Positions 1 to 8,634 of a DNA stretch of 64,000 bases are shown in pieces (position 1 is the stretch's first letter; each line of letters opens with the position of its first letter). Both the position numbers and the translations under genes were made by a program. Below the pieces are notes generated by a model, which worked only from the letters and a program-made list of their open reading frames with translations, was not told the DNA's origin and did no database searches. The stretch is from Campylobacterales bacterium (GTDB taxonomy: Bacteria > Campylobacterota > Campylobacteria > Campylobacterales > Sulfurimonadaceae). The DNA lies in the NCBI GenBank assembly GCA_026390075.1, contig JAPLGP010000055.1, positions 1-64,000 of the forward strand. The letters run 5' to 3'.

Positions 1-11
1 AGTGCCATAAA

Positions 12-752
12 ATGATAGAGATACTTTTAGTTCCAATTCTCTTGGTTGTCATTTTAGTAATGATGAATGCATGGTTTGGAGCAAGGATTTTACAAAAGGG
101 AATTATTTTTACAGACCTAGCCATAGCACAGTTTGCTGCTCTTGGTTCGGCTGTGAGTCTTGGCTATTTTCATGGAGCATATTTTTATCTTTTAACACTC
201 TCTTTTGCTCTTTTGAGTGCTTTTTTAATTGCCATTGCTTCACAAAGAAATATCAAATTAGAAGCGTTTATCGGGCTTTTGTATGTGTTAGGTGCGAGTG
301 GAATTATGATGGTTCTTTCAAACTCATCGGAGGGAATGGAGCATTTTAAATCACTTTTAGCAAGTGATATACTTTTTACGCCGATGCGTGATGTGCTCAA
401 AAGTGGAGCTATTTATGCTCTTATTGCACTTGCAATTTGGAAGATTTATCCAAGACTCGAAGGTTTCTATAAGGAGCTTTTGTTCTTCTCACTTTTGGCA
501 CTTACAGTTACTTCATCCGTACATTTAGCGGGAGTGTTAGTTGTGTTTGTTTTACTTATAGCACCTGCTCTCATGGCGACAGCGCTCTCCTTTAAAAATC
601 CACTCATCGCAAGTTTTGCTATTGGGTGGTTTTTTAGCATAACTGCAATTGTTTTATCCTACTACTATGATTTACCCACTGGATATACCATAGTATTTTT
701 AGGCGCACTTCTTAGTTCGGTTATCGTTTTATTTAGTTCCAAAAAGGCTTAA
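12..752 (+). CDS. ABC-3 family metal ion transporter permease (ZnuB/MntB-like)
   Basis: A 246-aa integral membrane protein with about seven hydrophobic segments and few charged residues. It matches the ABC-3 permease family, which forms the inner-membrane channel of Zn/Mn/Fe uptake systems. Family-like features are the N-terminal MMNAWFGARILQKGIIFTDLAIAQFAALG region and a late helix with LAGVLVVFVLLIAPALMA. ABC-3 permeases usually have about 260-280 residues, so this is slightly short but complete. The ATPase and the substrate-binding protein would be expected upstream, outside the window. The metal cannot be told from the permease alone. Confidence 0.85.
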   Translation: MIEILLVPILLVVILVMMNAWFGARILQKGIIFTDLAIAQFAALGSAVSLGYFHGAYFYLLTLSFALLSAFLIAIASQRNIKLEAFIGLLYVLGASGIMMVLSNSSEGMEHFKSLLASDILFTPMRDVLKSGAIYALIALAIWKIYPRLEGFYKELLFFSLLALTVTSSVHLAGVLVVFVLLIAPALMATALSFKNPLIASFAIGWFFSITAIVLSYYYDLPTGYTIVFLGALLSSVIVLFSSKKA

Positions 753-768
753 ATAATTTGGTTAACTT

Positions 769-779
769 GGCATGTGGAA
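769..779 (+). repeat. GGCATGTGGAA motif copy, intergenic
   Basis: Exact 11-base copy between the convergent ends of the ABC permease and the SulP transporter. Confidence 0.85.
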
Positions 780-806
780 AGTAAAAAAATATTTATTACA
801 GCTTTT

Positions 807-3002
807 TTACACATCATATTCTGCACCAAGCTCTGTGCGTGCTAATTTAAGTCTCTCCGCCAACACTTTTGCCAAACTTTGCATAAAATGAAAAGATGCT
901 TTCTTGTGAAGGGATGAAAATTTTTCAAATGCTTCACTTGTAATCATATACAGATCCGTATCTGTTCCTGCAATGGCATTTGTATAGTGTGGGCTTCCAT
1001 GTAAAAATGAAAACTCTCCGAAAAAATTATTTTGACCAACAGTAGTAAGATGGACACTTTTCCTGTTTGCAAATGGAAGCATAATCCGAACTGAACCACG
1101 ACGAATGAGAAAAATCTCTCCCGTAGAATCTCCTTCATGGTATATTGTTTCCCCTTTTTTAACAAACCGACTCTCTACTAGGTTTTGAATTTCTTCTAAT
1201 GTATCTTGATTGCGCCCTTTAAAAATATCAAACTCTTCTAAATTTAAAAGCTGTTCATCCTCTTTTTTAATAAGTCCATCTTTGATAATAATATTTTCAG
1301 TCCATTCAATGGCATCATCTAAATCGTCAAAGGCTTTAATCGGACTTAAGTGTTTGAGTAGTCCGACATGATTGAAATAATTTTCTAAATCATCTCCCGT
1401 TGGCAGTTTATGTGGTAAACGACATAAGACCAAATAACCACCTTTTTCATGGAGAATATCTTTGATTTGAAGCAGAATATGCGCAGCAGTTAGGTCAACT
1501 GTTTGCACTCGTTTTAAATCCATAATAATGTATTTTTTATTTGCTAAATCTTCTTGAAGAATTGAATAGAGTTGATTTGCTGTTCCAAAAAAGAGACTAC
1601 CGTGCAATTCATAAACTGAAAAGCAACTCTCTTTATCATGCAAAAGCGCTAACTCCTCTTTTGAACGCGCTATTTTACTATAGACATCCAATCCATCTGT
1701 ATGGTTGTATATGACAGATGTACGAATTTGCTGTGCCATGTACAACACGATTGCTAAAAACAATCCAACTCCAGCTGCAGAAATAAGACTAATGGACAGC
1801 GCAGTGATGGCAACTGCTACAATGATAAAAAAATCAAGCGCAGTTTTACTAGATCTAAGCAGTTCTATGCTGTGTTTATCAATCATTCTAAGACCAATAA
1901 TAATCAAAATTCCTGCGAGTGCAGAAACTGGTATCCATGCGATAAAATTCCCTAAAACTAGGAATGCAATAATTGCCATGACTCCTTCGATGAGACTTGA
2001 GACATTTGTTGATGCACCACTGGAGAGATTTACCATTGTTGCACCCATCGTTCCAGACCCTGGCATTCCGCCGATAATTGCAGAAGCGATATTGCTTGAG
2101 CCTTGGGCTATGAGTTCTTTGTTTGGATTGTGAAATGAGTGCGTGATTGAATCAAGAATGACGCAAGTTTTAAGTGTATCGATTGAGAGAAGTGCTGCTA
2201 AAGTTAAGGCAGGAAAAAAAAGAGTTGCAAAGATTTCCCAAGGTAAATTTGACACTCCTTCAAAGCGTCGCATAAAAAGTTGAGTAAAATCAACACCCTC
2301 ACTTCCACCAAGTGCTCCAATAATAAATCTATTATTCGCCTCTAGAAGAGTAGGGTCAATGAGTGTTAATAAAAAATAAGTTCCAACGCCGATACTTAAT
2401 GCGGAAATGACAGCAGGAACTAGACGAAATATTTTATCAGCAAATAACATCGCAATCATCGTAACTAAACCAATGGAGATACTTTGCCACTGCCATAATA
2501 ATGGGTTTTGAACACTTTGGAAAAAATGCAATCCATTAGGTACACCTAAAAATTTTGGCATTTGCGAAGCGACAATATAGAGTCCAACTCCGCTAAGATA
2601 TCCGCTAACGACGGGAAACGGCATATATTTAATAAGTCGTCCCAATCCGATAACACCAAAAAGGATTTGAAATATACCAGCGAGGAGTGCTACAACCATA
2701 AGCAAGATAAATATACTATCAGCATTGATACCACGCGACATATATTCAAGAGCAAAAGCAGATAAAACGGCGGCGGCAGGAGCACTTGGAGCAGAAATGA
2801 GCTTACTTGTTCCACCCATCAAAGCGACAACAATCCCAATCGTAGCAACCCCTAAAATACCAGCTATCGCACCATAAGCACTATAATGTCCCCCAATAGG
2901 TGCATAAATAGACACACCATATGCAATTGCCGAAGGAAGTGCTACGAGCATAGCTGCTGTTCCACCCCAAAAATCACCTGATAAGTTTTTTATTTTAATC
3001 AT
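807..3002 (-). CDS. SulP-family anion transporter with STAS and cyclic-nucleotide-binding domains
   Basis: A 731-aa three-part protein. Roughly residues 1-430 are a polytopic SulP (SLC26) domain (GDFWGGTAAMLVALPSAIAYG near the start), predicted to carry an inorganic anion such as sulfate or bicarbonate across the inner membrane. A STAS domain follows (about 450-560). A CRP-type cyclic-nucleotide-binding fold (about 600-715) is visible as FVKKGETIYHEGD and FFGEFSFLHGS. This last fusion suggests gating by a small ligand, but no nucleotide was identified. The start at 3002 is preferred over an upstream ATG at 3020 because an AGGA lies 9 bases before it, while the upstream ATG has no visible ribosome-binding site. 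Confidence 0.88.
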   Translation of the reverse strand: MIKIKNLSGDFWGGTAAMLVALPSAIAYGVSIYAPIGGHYSAYGAIAGILGVATIGIVVALMGGTSKLISAPSAPAAAVLSAFALEYMSRGINADSIFILLMVVALLAGIFQILFGVIGLGRLIKYMPFPVVSGYLSGVGLYIVASQMPKFLGVPNGLHFFQSVQNPLLWQWQSISIGLVTMIAMLFADKIFRLVPAVISALSIGVGTYFLLTLIDPTLLEANNRFIIGALGGSEGVDFTQLFMRRFEGVSNLPWEIFATLFFPALTLAALLSIDTLKTCVILDSITHSFHNPNKELIAQGSSNIASAIIGGMPGSGTMGATMVNLSSGASTNVSSLIEGVMAIIAFLVLGNFIAWIPVSALAGILIIIGLRMIDKHSIELLRSSKTALDFFIIVAVAITALSISLISAAGVGLFLAIVLYMAQQIRTSVIYNHTDGLDVYSKIARSKEELALLHDKESCFSVYELHGSLFFGTANQLYSILQEDLANKKYIIMDLKRVQTVDLTAAHILLQIKDILHEKGGYLVLCRLPHKLPTGDDLENYFNHVGLLKHLSPIKAFDDLDDAIEWTENIIIKDGLIKKEDEQLLNLEEFDIFKGRNQDTLEEIQNLVESRFVKKGETIYHEGDSTGEIFLIRRGSVRIMLPFANRKSVHLTTVGQNNFFGEFSFLHGSPHYTNAIAGTDTDLYMITSEAFEKFSSLHKKASFHFMQSLAKVLAERLKLARTELGAEYDV

Positions 3003-3076
3003 AAGAACAATTCCTAACATCTGTTTTAAATAAGAAGTGAATTTATTGTAGCAGAAAAATTATGAATTTGGAGAGT

Positions 3077-3100
3077 TTCCACATGCCGTGGCATGTGGAA
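3077..3100. repeat. Inverted pair of the GGCATGTGGAA motif (2-base spacer)
   Basis: TTCCACATGCC at 3077-3087 and GGCATGTGGAA at 3090-3100 face each other and form a near-perfect palindrome. The pair lies between the 3' end of the desaturase gene and the start of the SulP gene, both on the minus strand. It could fold as a terminator hairpin for the desaturase transcript, although the loop would be minimal and there is no clear U-tract. Confidence 0.85.
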
Positions 3101-3140
3101 AATATTTTGAAGCAGTTTGAAATATTATGTAGAGCGAGAG

Positions 3141-4307
3141 TTAAATCCCATCTACTCGAAGAAGTTTTGCATTTCCTACCATAAGTTCTATGGTCATGTA
3201 TGCTCTTTTAAAAACACTCTCTTGACGGTATTCTAAGTTATGTTTTTTACAAACTTCTTTTACAATCGGCTGCATTTTTTGGTACTGAGAAAGTGGCAAA
3301 TTTGGAAAAAGGTGGTGTTCTACTTGGTAGTTTAACCAGCCATGTGCAAAATCTATAAGGTCTGAACCTGTGTTGTAGTTTACGCTTCCCATAATCTGTC
3401 TGAGATAAAACTCACCTTGACTTTTATGAGGCTCGTTAAACATGTAGATATCTTCAGCAGAATGGTTTGGTACTATCACTAAAAAAGAGTGTATATTTGC
3501 TATAAATTCAGCCATAACAAGAATAATAAAAGCATTCAATATAGCCTCCATTCCAAGTGGGAAAAATAACAATGGAAGAATAACAAATTTAACAATACCA
3601 TAAGGCAGATAGAAATTTTTCCATAGTTCTAAACCATTTTGAGTAAATGGGCTAAATTCATAGTGAAAAGTTTCCTCTTCTTTTCGTTTGCGTCTCTCTT
3701 TATTTTCTAGTATTCGTAAAGTGTTAGGTGCATAATAGGTAAATTTCCAAGTTCCAGCAAATAGATAAACAAATAGATATCTTAGCCACATAGGCGCTTT
3801 AGACTGAATAAGCCACTGAAGATTTTGCTCAACATTATCTGGATCATCCACCTCACCTAAATGATAGTGATGCATAATGTTATGCTCGTACTCCCAAGCT
3901 TCTGGTTTTATCCAGTCAAGCCAATGGAAATATCTATTTACTCCTCGTGCGTAGCCTGCTTTTGTATATTTATAGGGAATATTAGGAACTTTGTCATACG
4001 CTCCGTGAAGAATCGGGTGTGTTGTATTTGCCCATCGTGATACATTTCCAATGCCTATGAGAGTAGCCGCTAAAACAGCAATACTCCAAAACTCTAAAGA
4101 GGATATGGCATGTGTAACTTCTAAGTAACTCACTAGGATGATAAGTAAAAAGCCAACGATAGTAGAAGCTCTCCCCCAACTTTGCAGTTTAAGAAGATGC
4201 TGAAAATCTTCTTCTGTTGGCGCACCAATGGTTTCTTTTATTTTTTCTATATCTATTTGAAGTTGTTCTTTATCTATATCTTGATAGTTTGCATATTTTT
4301 GTGTCAA
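3141..4307 (-). CDS. Membrane fatty acid desaturase (acyl-lipid desaturase type)
   Basis: A 388-aa membrane protein with the three histidine boxes of the di-iron fatty acid desaturases: HPILH near residue 98, HNIMHH near 143, and the QVEHH box near 333 followed by LFPNLP. Hydrophobic stretches lie between the boxes, as usual for this inner-membrane family. The QxxHH third box is typical of acyl-lipid and front-end desaturases. It should insert a double bond into membrane lipid acyl chains and so tune fluidity. It is transcribed alone, with about 230 bp of AT-rich upstream DNA shared divergently with ilvE. The position of the double bond cannot be predicted. Confidence 0.88.
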   Translation of the reverse strand: MTQKYANYQDIDKEQLQIDIEKIKETIGAPTEEDFQHLLKLQSWGRASTIVGFLLIILVSYLEVTHAISSLEFWSIAVLAATLIGIGNVSRWANTTHPILHGAYDKVPNIPYKYTKAGYARGVNRYFHWLDWIKPEAWEYEHNIMHHYHLGEVDDPDNVEQNLQWLIQSKAPMWLRYLFVYLFAGTWKFTYYAPNTLRILENKERRKRKEEETFHYEFSPFTQNGLELWKNFYLPYGIVKFVILPLLFFPLGMEAILNAFIILVMAEFIANIHSFLVIVPNHSAEDIYMFNEPHKSQGEFYLRQIMGSVNYNTGSDLIDFAHGWLNYQVEHHLFPNLPLSQYQKMQPIVKEVCKKHNLEYRQESVFKRAYMTIELMVGNAKLLRVDGI

Positions 4308-4540
4308 TTTTTATCCTATTACCTTAAAAATCAAAGATGTGAATTATATATAATTTAACTTAAGAAATAACATAACAAGAACAAATTAAGATTTATAAAA
4401 AACAAATAATTAAATTTAACATTTAGTGTGAATAAAGTGAGGAAATAATCTTGGGGGATACAAAGATTATTAATACAATATAAATATCATTTTAGATAAA
4501 ATGCCCAACTTTATAAATATAATAATTGTCGGAGATTTTT

Positions 4541-5461
4541 ATGGATGCTGCTAAATATATTTGGATGAATGGCGAGTTTAAGGGCTGGTTTGATGCTCAA
4601 ACTCATGTATTGTCTCATACACTTCACTATGGAAATGGTGTTATTGAAGGAACAAAAGCATATAAAACTGCAAAAGGGTATGCGATTTTTCGCCTTAACG
4701 ATCATACTGTGAGACTTAAAGAGTCTGCAAAAATGACTCTAATGGATATTCCATACAGCGTTGAAGAGTTGAATGCTGCTCAAATTGAACTCATCAGAAA
4801 AAATGAGTTTCAAGGGGACAATGTTTATTTGCGTCCTTTGGCATTTTTGGGTTATGGTGTTATGGGTGTTTATCATAAAGGTGCTCCAGTTGAAACGGTT
4901 GTAGCTGCTTGGGAGTGGGGTGCTTATCTCGGTGAAGAGGGGATGAAAAAAGGCATTAAGCTAAAAATCGCTTCAATGACTCGTCCAGCAAATACTTCAA
5001 ATATGGGTAAAGCAAAAGCAACAGCAAACTACTTAAACTCTCAAATGGCAAAATTTGAAGCGATTGATTGCGGATACGATGAAGCTCTTTTACTTGATGA
5101 TCAAGGGTATGTAGCAGAAGCAAGTGGAGCGAGTTTTTTCATGGTTAAAAATGGAAAACTAATAACACCTCCAAATGATAACTCTTTAGAATCAATCACT
5201 CAAAAAACAGTTATAGAAATGGCTGAAAATCTTGGCATCGTAGTTGAGCGTCGCCGTATTACAAGAGAAGAAGTCTATATTGCAGACGAAGCATTTTTAA
5301 CGGGAACAGCAGCAGAAATAACACCTGTTCGTATCGTTGATGCGAGAGAGATAGGTTGTGGTTCTCGTGGTGCAATGACAGAAAAACTGCAAACACTTTA
5401 CTTTGATATAGTGTTTGGACGCAATAAAGAGTATGAGCATTATCTAACTTATGTCAATTAA
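4541..5461 (+). CDS. ilvE: Branched-chain amino acid aminotransferase
   Basis: A 306-aa fold-type IV PLP enzyme that interconverts Val/Leu/Ile and their 2-oxo acids in the cytoplasm. Visible family marks are HYGNGVIEGTKAY near the start, an AKATANYLNSQMAKFEA segment carrying the PLP lysine, DEALLLDDQGYVAEASGASFF, and a late TGTAAEITPV loop. Length is normal for IlvE. The ATG at 4541 is preferred over a TTG at 4526 because a GGAG lies about six bases upstream of it. It appears to be a single-gene unit, divergent from the desaturase. Confidence 0.92.
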   Translation: MDAAKYIWMNGEFKGWFDAQTHVLSHTLHYGNGVIEGTKAYKTAKGYAIFRLNDHTVRLKESAKMTLMDIPYSVEELNAAQIELIRKNEFQGDNVYLRPLAFLGYGVMGVYHKGAPVETVVAAWEWGAYLGEEGMKKGIKLKIASMTRPANTSNMGKAKATANYLNSQMAKFEAIDCGYDEALLLDDQGYVAEASGASFFMVKNGKLITPPNDNSLESITQKTVIEMAENLGIVVERRRITREEVYIADEAFLTGTAAEITPVRIVDAREIGCGSRGAMTEKLQTLYFDIVFGRNKEYEHYLTYVN

Positions 5462-5482
5462 TGAATAATCTTCATATCCTAT

Positions 5483-5493
5483 GGCATGTGGAA
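5483..5493 (+). repeat. GGCATGTGGAA motif copy, intergenic
   Basis: Exact 11-base copy in the 81-bp gap between ilvE and the SPFH gene. Confidence 0.85.
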
Positions 5494-5542
5494 ATCCAAC
5501 TCTTAAAGTAAAACGAGAGAAATAAAATTAAGGAAATATAAA

Positions 5543-6637
5543 ATGGCATCAGATATGAATGACTATTTCAACAAAAAGAAAAGTGAAAACAGTAACTTTG
5601 GAAAAAAACCAAATGAGGGTGGCAATGGTGGCGGTATGCCACAAATGCCAAAAATAGATTTGAATTTTGGTGGTGGCAAAGCTGGTATTACTTATTTTGT
5701 TGTTGCCATAATTGTACTTTTAGTTTTGGCAAAACCTTTTATTATTATTGAAGAGGGAGAGAGAGGTATTTTAAGTACAAATGGTAAGTATCAAGACCAA
5801 GCACTTCTTCCAGGACTTCATTTTATTTTACCAGTCATTCAAAAAGTTTATACAGTAGATACTAAAGTGCGTATCATAAACTATGCATCCAACACAGAAA
5901 TAGGCACTGGTAATGCTGCGGGAATCACAGTAAAACCTGAAATTACCGTTCTTGACAAACGAGGTCTTCCAGTTTCAATCGAGATTACTGTTCAGTACAG
6001 ACTAAACGCACAGTTTGCTGCTCAAACCATCTCAAACTGGGGATTTAGCTGGGAAGATAAAATCATTAATCCCGTTGTAAGAGATGTTGTTCGTAATGTT
6101 GTTGGCAATTATGATGCAGAGTTACTTCCACAAATGAGAAATCCTATTGCTCTTGCTATTGAAACGCAGGTGAGAGAGAGTGTTGGAAATTTAAAAAATA
6201 CACCTGCTGAACTTCAGTCAGTACAGCTCCGTGAAATCATTTTACCTGTAAAAGTAAAAGAACAAATTGAGAGTGTTCAAATAGCAAAACAACAAGTTCA
6301 AAAAGCCGAACAAGATGTTCAAAGAGCAGAACAAGAAGCACTTAAGAGAGCTGCTGAATCAAGAGGTATAGCTGAAAAAGCAAGAATTGAAGCGCAAGGT
6401 TTAGCGGACGCTGTGACAATTGATGCGGATGCAAAATCTAAAGCCAACTATTTGATTTCAAAATCATTAACTACTGAACTTTTACAACTAGAGCAGATAA
6501 AAGTTCAAGGTCAGTTTAACGATGCACTGAGAGAAAATAAAGATGCTAAAATTTTCTTAACCCCTGGTGGTTCAACGCCAAATATTTGGGTGGATATGAA
6601 AGATGCTAAACAAAGAACTTCTATAGACAAAAAGTAA
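5543..6637 (+). CDS. SPFH/prohibitin-family membrane protein (HflK-like)
   Basis: A 364-aa protein. Residues 1-45 are a cytoplasmic, Gly/Asn-rich leader. One transmembrane helix follows (about 51-70), then an SPFH domain (EEGERGILSTNGKYQ, PGLHFILPVIQKVYTVDTKV), then an Ala/Glu/Gln-rich coiled coil (about 245-310, QVQKAEQDVQRAEQEALKRAAE). Family members build membrane-anchored rings that organise proteases such as FtsH. No FtsH or HflC gene is next to it. A four-base gap separates it from hisIE, so the two may be co-transcribed. Confidence 0.85.
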   Translation: MASDMNDYFNKKKSENSNFGKKPNEGGNGGGMPQMPKIDLNFGGGKAGITYFVVAIIVLLVLAKPFIIIEEGERGILSTNGKYQDQALLPGLHFILPVIQKVYTVDTKVRIINYASNTEIGTGNAAGITVKPEITVLDKRGLPVSIEITVQYRLNAQFAAQTISNWGFSWEDKIINPVVRDVVRNVVGNYDAELLPQMRNPIALAIETQVRESVGNLKNTPAELQSVQLREIILPVKVKEQIESVQIAKQQVQKAEQDVQRAEQEALKRAAESRGIAEKARIEAQGLADAVTIDADAKSKANYLISKSLTTELLQLEQIKVQGQFNDALRENKDAKIFLTPGGSTPNIWVDMKDAKQRTSIDKK

Positions 6638-6641
6638 AAAT

Positions 6642-7322
6642 ATGCAAAAAATTATAGATAAAATAGACTGGCAGAAAATTGACCTTTTGCCAGTTATAGT
6701 TCAAGATATTCAAAATAATGAAGTTTTGATGATGGCATATATGGATAAAGAAGCCCTTGAACTCTCACTCACTACAAAAATAGCACACTATTTTTCTCGT
6801 TCAAAACAACGCATTTGGAAAAAAGGCGAGAGTAGTGGACACACGCAAGAAATTCACTCTTTTTATATCGACTGCGACAATGACACGCTTCTGATAAAAG
6901 TTACTCAAAATGGTGTTGCTTGTCATACGGGCAGACATTCATGCTTTTTTACGGAGCTACAAAGTGGTAATGCTATATCTGAAGTACAGATAAATTCAGA
7001 GGAGATGTATGGCGTGATAGATACACTTTATCACACCATTCAAGAGCGAAAACTCTCTGACCCAGAATCTTCATGGACAGCAAAACTTTTTGCAAAAGGT
7101 GCTAACACAATTTTAAAGAAAGTTGTAGAAGAAGCGGGAGAGTTTTGTTTTGCATATAAAGACAATGATGAAGCAGAGATGGTATATGAGGCAGCAGATT
7201 TAACCTATCACATGCTTGTTGCTCTTGCGGCAAAAAATATCGCACCAGATAGAGTCAAACAAGAACTTTCTCGAAGATTTAACATGAGTGGTATCGCTGA
7301 AAAGAGTGCAAGAGAGTCATAA
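6642..7322 (+). CDS. hisIE: Bifunctional phosphoribosyl-AMP cyclohydrolase / phosphoribosyl-ATP pyrophosphatase
   Basis: A 226-aa fusion catalysing the second and third steps of histidine biosynthesis. The HisI half (about 1-115) shows MMAYMDKEALELSL, the zinc-site stretch HSFYIDCDNDT and the GVACHTGRHSCFF motif. The HisE half (about 125-226) shows WTAKLFAKG, the helix KKVVEEAGEFCFAYK and EAADLTYHMLV, which carries its acidic metal ligands. The HisI-HisE order is the usual one for bacterial fusions. The stop codon overlaps the start of the next small ORF by one base (TAATG), so the two are probably translationally coupled. Confidence 0.95.
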   Translation: MQKIIDKIDWQKIDLLPVIVQDIQNNEVLMMAYMDKEALELSLTTKIAHYFSRSKQRIWKKGESSGHTQEIHSFYIDCDNDTLLIKVTQNGVACHTGRHSCFFTELQSGNAISEVQINSEEMYGVIDTLYHTIQERKLSDPESSWTAKLFAKGANTILKKVVEEAGEFCFAYKDNDEAEMVYEAADLTYHMLVALAAKNIAPDRVKQELSRRFNMSGIAEKSARES

Positions 7323-7453
7323 TGAAAGAAAATATAAAAGTTTTCATAGAAGGGCTCATTCAATTTGATTACATTCTATTTGGTAGCTCTTTCGTACTTT
7401 TTATACTTTTAATTATTTTAGCCATTCTCCTTAGAAAACCCTTGGATATATAA
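7322..7453 (+). CDS. Small membrane protein, possible N-terminal piece of a split DUF2393 gene
   Basis: A 43-aa ORF starting in the hisIE stop codon. It has an amphipathic N-terminus (MKENIKVFIEGLIQFDY) and one strong transmembrane helix (about 18-37), ending RKPLDI. Intact DUF2393 proteins of epsilonproteobacteria, as I remember them, have this kind of N-terminal helix, a second helix, and then a soluble domain like the next ORF. Here the second helix seems to be missing, so this may be a remnant of a deletion. A genuine two-gene arrangement is possible. Confidence 0.5.
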   Translation: MKENIKVFIEGLIQFDYILFGSSFVLFILLIILAILLRKPLDI

Positions 7454-7455
7454 AA

Positions 7456-7773
7456 ATGCATGAATATCTTTTTAAAAACAATACACAACTTCTTTCTCAG
7501 CAAAAACTTATTTTTACTGAAGCTGTTGTTGTGAAAGGAACTTTGAGTAATGAGTCAAAATTTAATTTTAAAGTTTGTAAAATTACAGCAAGTATTTACA
7601 AAGTGACAGGCAATAAAGTAAAAGATTTTATATTTCCATTTAACCCATTTCAAAAGATGTTGATTGAAGAAGCAGATATAAAAATAGGCGAAACAAGAGA
7701 TTTTAAAATGATTATCGAGCCTTTTACATACGCAAACGATTATAATGTTTCTGTAAAAGCGGATTGTAAATGA
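7456..7773 (+). CDS. DUF2393-like protein (soluble domain only)
   Basis: A 105-aa protein starting MHEYLFKN, two bases after the preceding 43-aa ORF. It has alternating beta-type segments (FTEAVVVKGTLSNESKFNFKVCKITASIY, IKIGETRDFKMIIEPFTY) and ends with a single Cys. The pattern resembles the conserved C-terminal part of DUF2393 proteins, which are of unknown function and found in Campylobacterota. It has no signal peptide or helix of its own, so without the upstream anchor it would probably be cytoplasmic and perhaps non-functional. The family assignment is from memory. Confidence 0.5.
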   Translation: MHEYLFKNNTQLLSQQKLIFTEAVVVKGTLSNESKFNFKVCKITASIYKVTGNKVKDFIFPFNPFQKMLIEEADIKIGETRDFKMIIEPFTYANDYNVSVKADCK

Positions 7774-7778
7774 TGTTG

Positions 7779-8609
7779 TTACAGGAGATTTGCTTCTTCT
7801 AGTTTTTGTTTTATTCTTTTTGCAGTTTTTTCAAATCTAGCAGAGTCATAACCAAAGGATTCTGCTAAAAGCGTTGCTTTTTGTATGCTTTCTTCAGTTA
7901 AAAAACTGTTTACATTTACTGCTGCATGTACAACTTGTATAGCATTTGCATACTCTTGCAAGTATCTTTTTTCTTCATTAGGATTTTCTAAATATTCCAT
8001 GATATCAACAAACATTTCATCAAAATTCCAATGTTTATAGAGAAGCACATTCACAGCCTCTGTTGTTGTACCTGTGTACATTTTTTCGACTTCGCTTATG
8101 TTATCACTTTCTTTAATCTCTTTTTGAAATATAGTTGTATATTCACCATCATTTAATTCATTCGCTATAAGAATTTTCCCCATTTCTGATAAAAAAACTA
8201 AAGGTATTAAAATTTTTGTTTTACTAATATCGACACTCATATACCATTGGAACATCAGCATGGATTGCAAGTTACACATATTTGAATAGTCTGCATTGCT
8301 TAACCCATAGGGTTGAAAATTGAGTTTAAAATTTTTTTGAGTGGATGATGCGAGGGCTAAGGAACGAATAGCAGATGTTCCAAGAAGTGTAATGACTTGT
8401 TGTACTGCAATTATTTTTTTTGAAAAACTATGCAGAGGTGAATTCGCCTCTGCCAAAATATCGCTCGTTAAAATTGGGTCAGCTTCTATGATTTTAACTA
8501 ATAAATGAATGTCTGGGTCACCAGAGACATAAAGCTTCTGAATTTCTACAACTGATTTAGGCAGAGGAGGAAGAGATTTGATTGTAGAGATTATTGACTC
8601 AAAATTCAT
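7779..8609 (-). CDS. HDOD domain protein
   Basis: A 276-aa all-helical protein with the HDOD signature at its N-terminus (LPPLPKSVVEIQKL, then IIEADPILTSDILAEANSPLHSF and ITLLGTSAIRSLALASS). HDOD domains are degenerate HD folds lacking most metal ligands and act as protein-interaction modules in signalling. No GGDEF, EAL or receiver domain is attached. It converges on the DUF2393-like gene with a five-base gap. Its target is unknown. Confidence 0.85.
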   Translation of the reverse strand: MNFESIISTIKSLPPLPKSVVEIQKLYVSGDPDIHLLVKIIEADPILTSDILAEANSPLHSFSKKIIAVQQVITLLGTSAIRSLALASSTQKNFKLNFQPYGLSNADYSNMCNLQSMLMFQWYMSVDISKTKILIPLVFLSEMGKILIANELNDGEYTTIFQKEIKESDNISEVEKMYTGTTTEAVNVLLYKHWNFDEMFVDIMEYLENPNEEKRYLQEYANAIQVVHAAVNVNSFLTEESIQKATLLAESFGYDSARFEKTAKRIKQKLEEANLL

Positions 8610-8634
8610 TAAAAAACCTTTTTTTTAATTTTGT

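Noticed and set aside
1705-2133. 142-aa ORF opposite the SulP gene
   Set aside because: It is a shadow of the SulP frame with no ribosome-binding site or recognisable domain.
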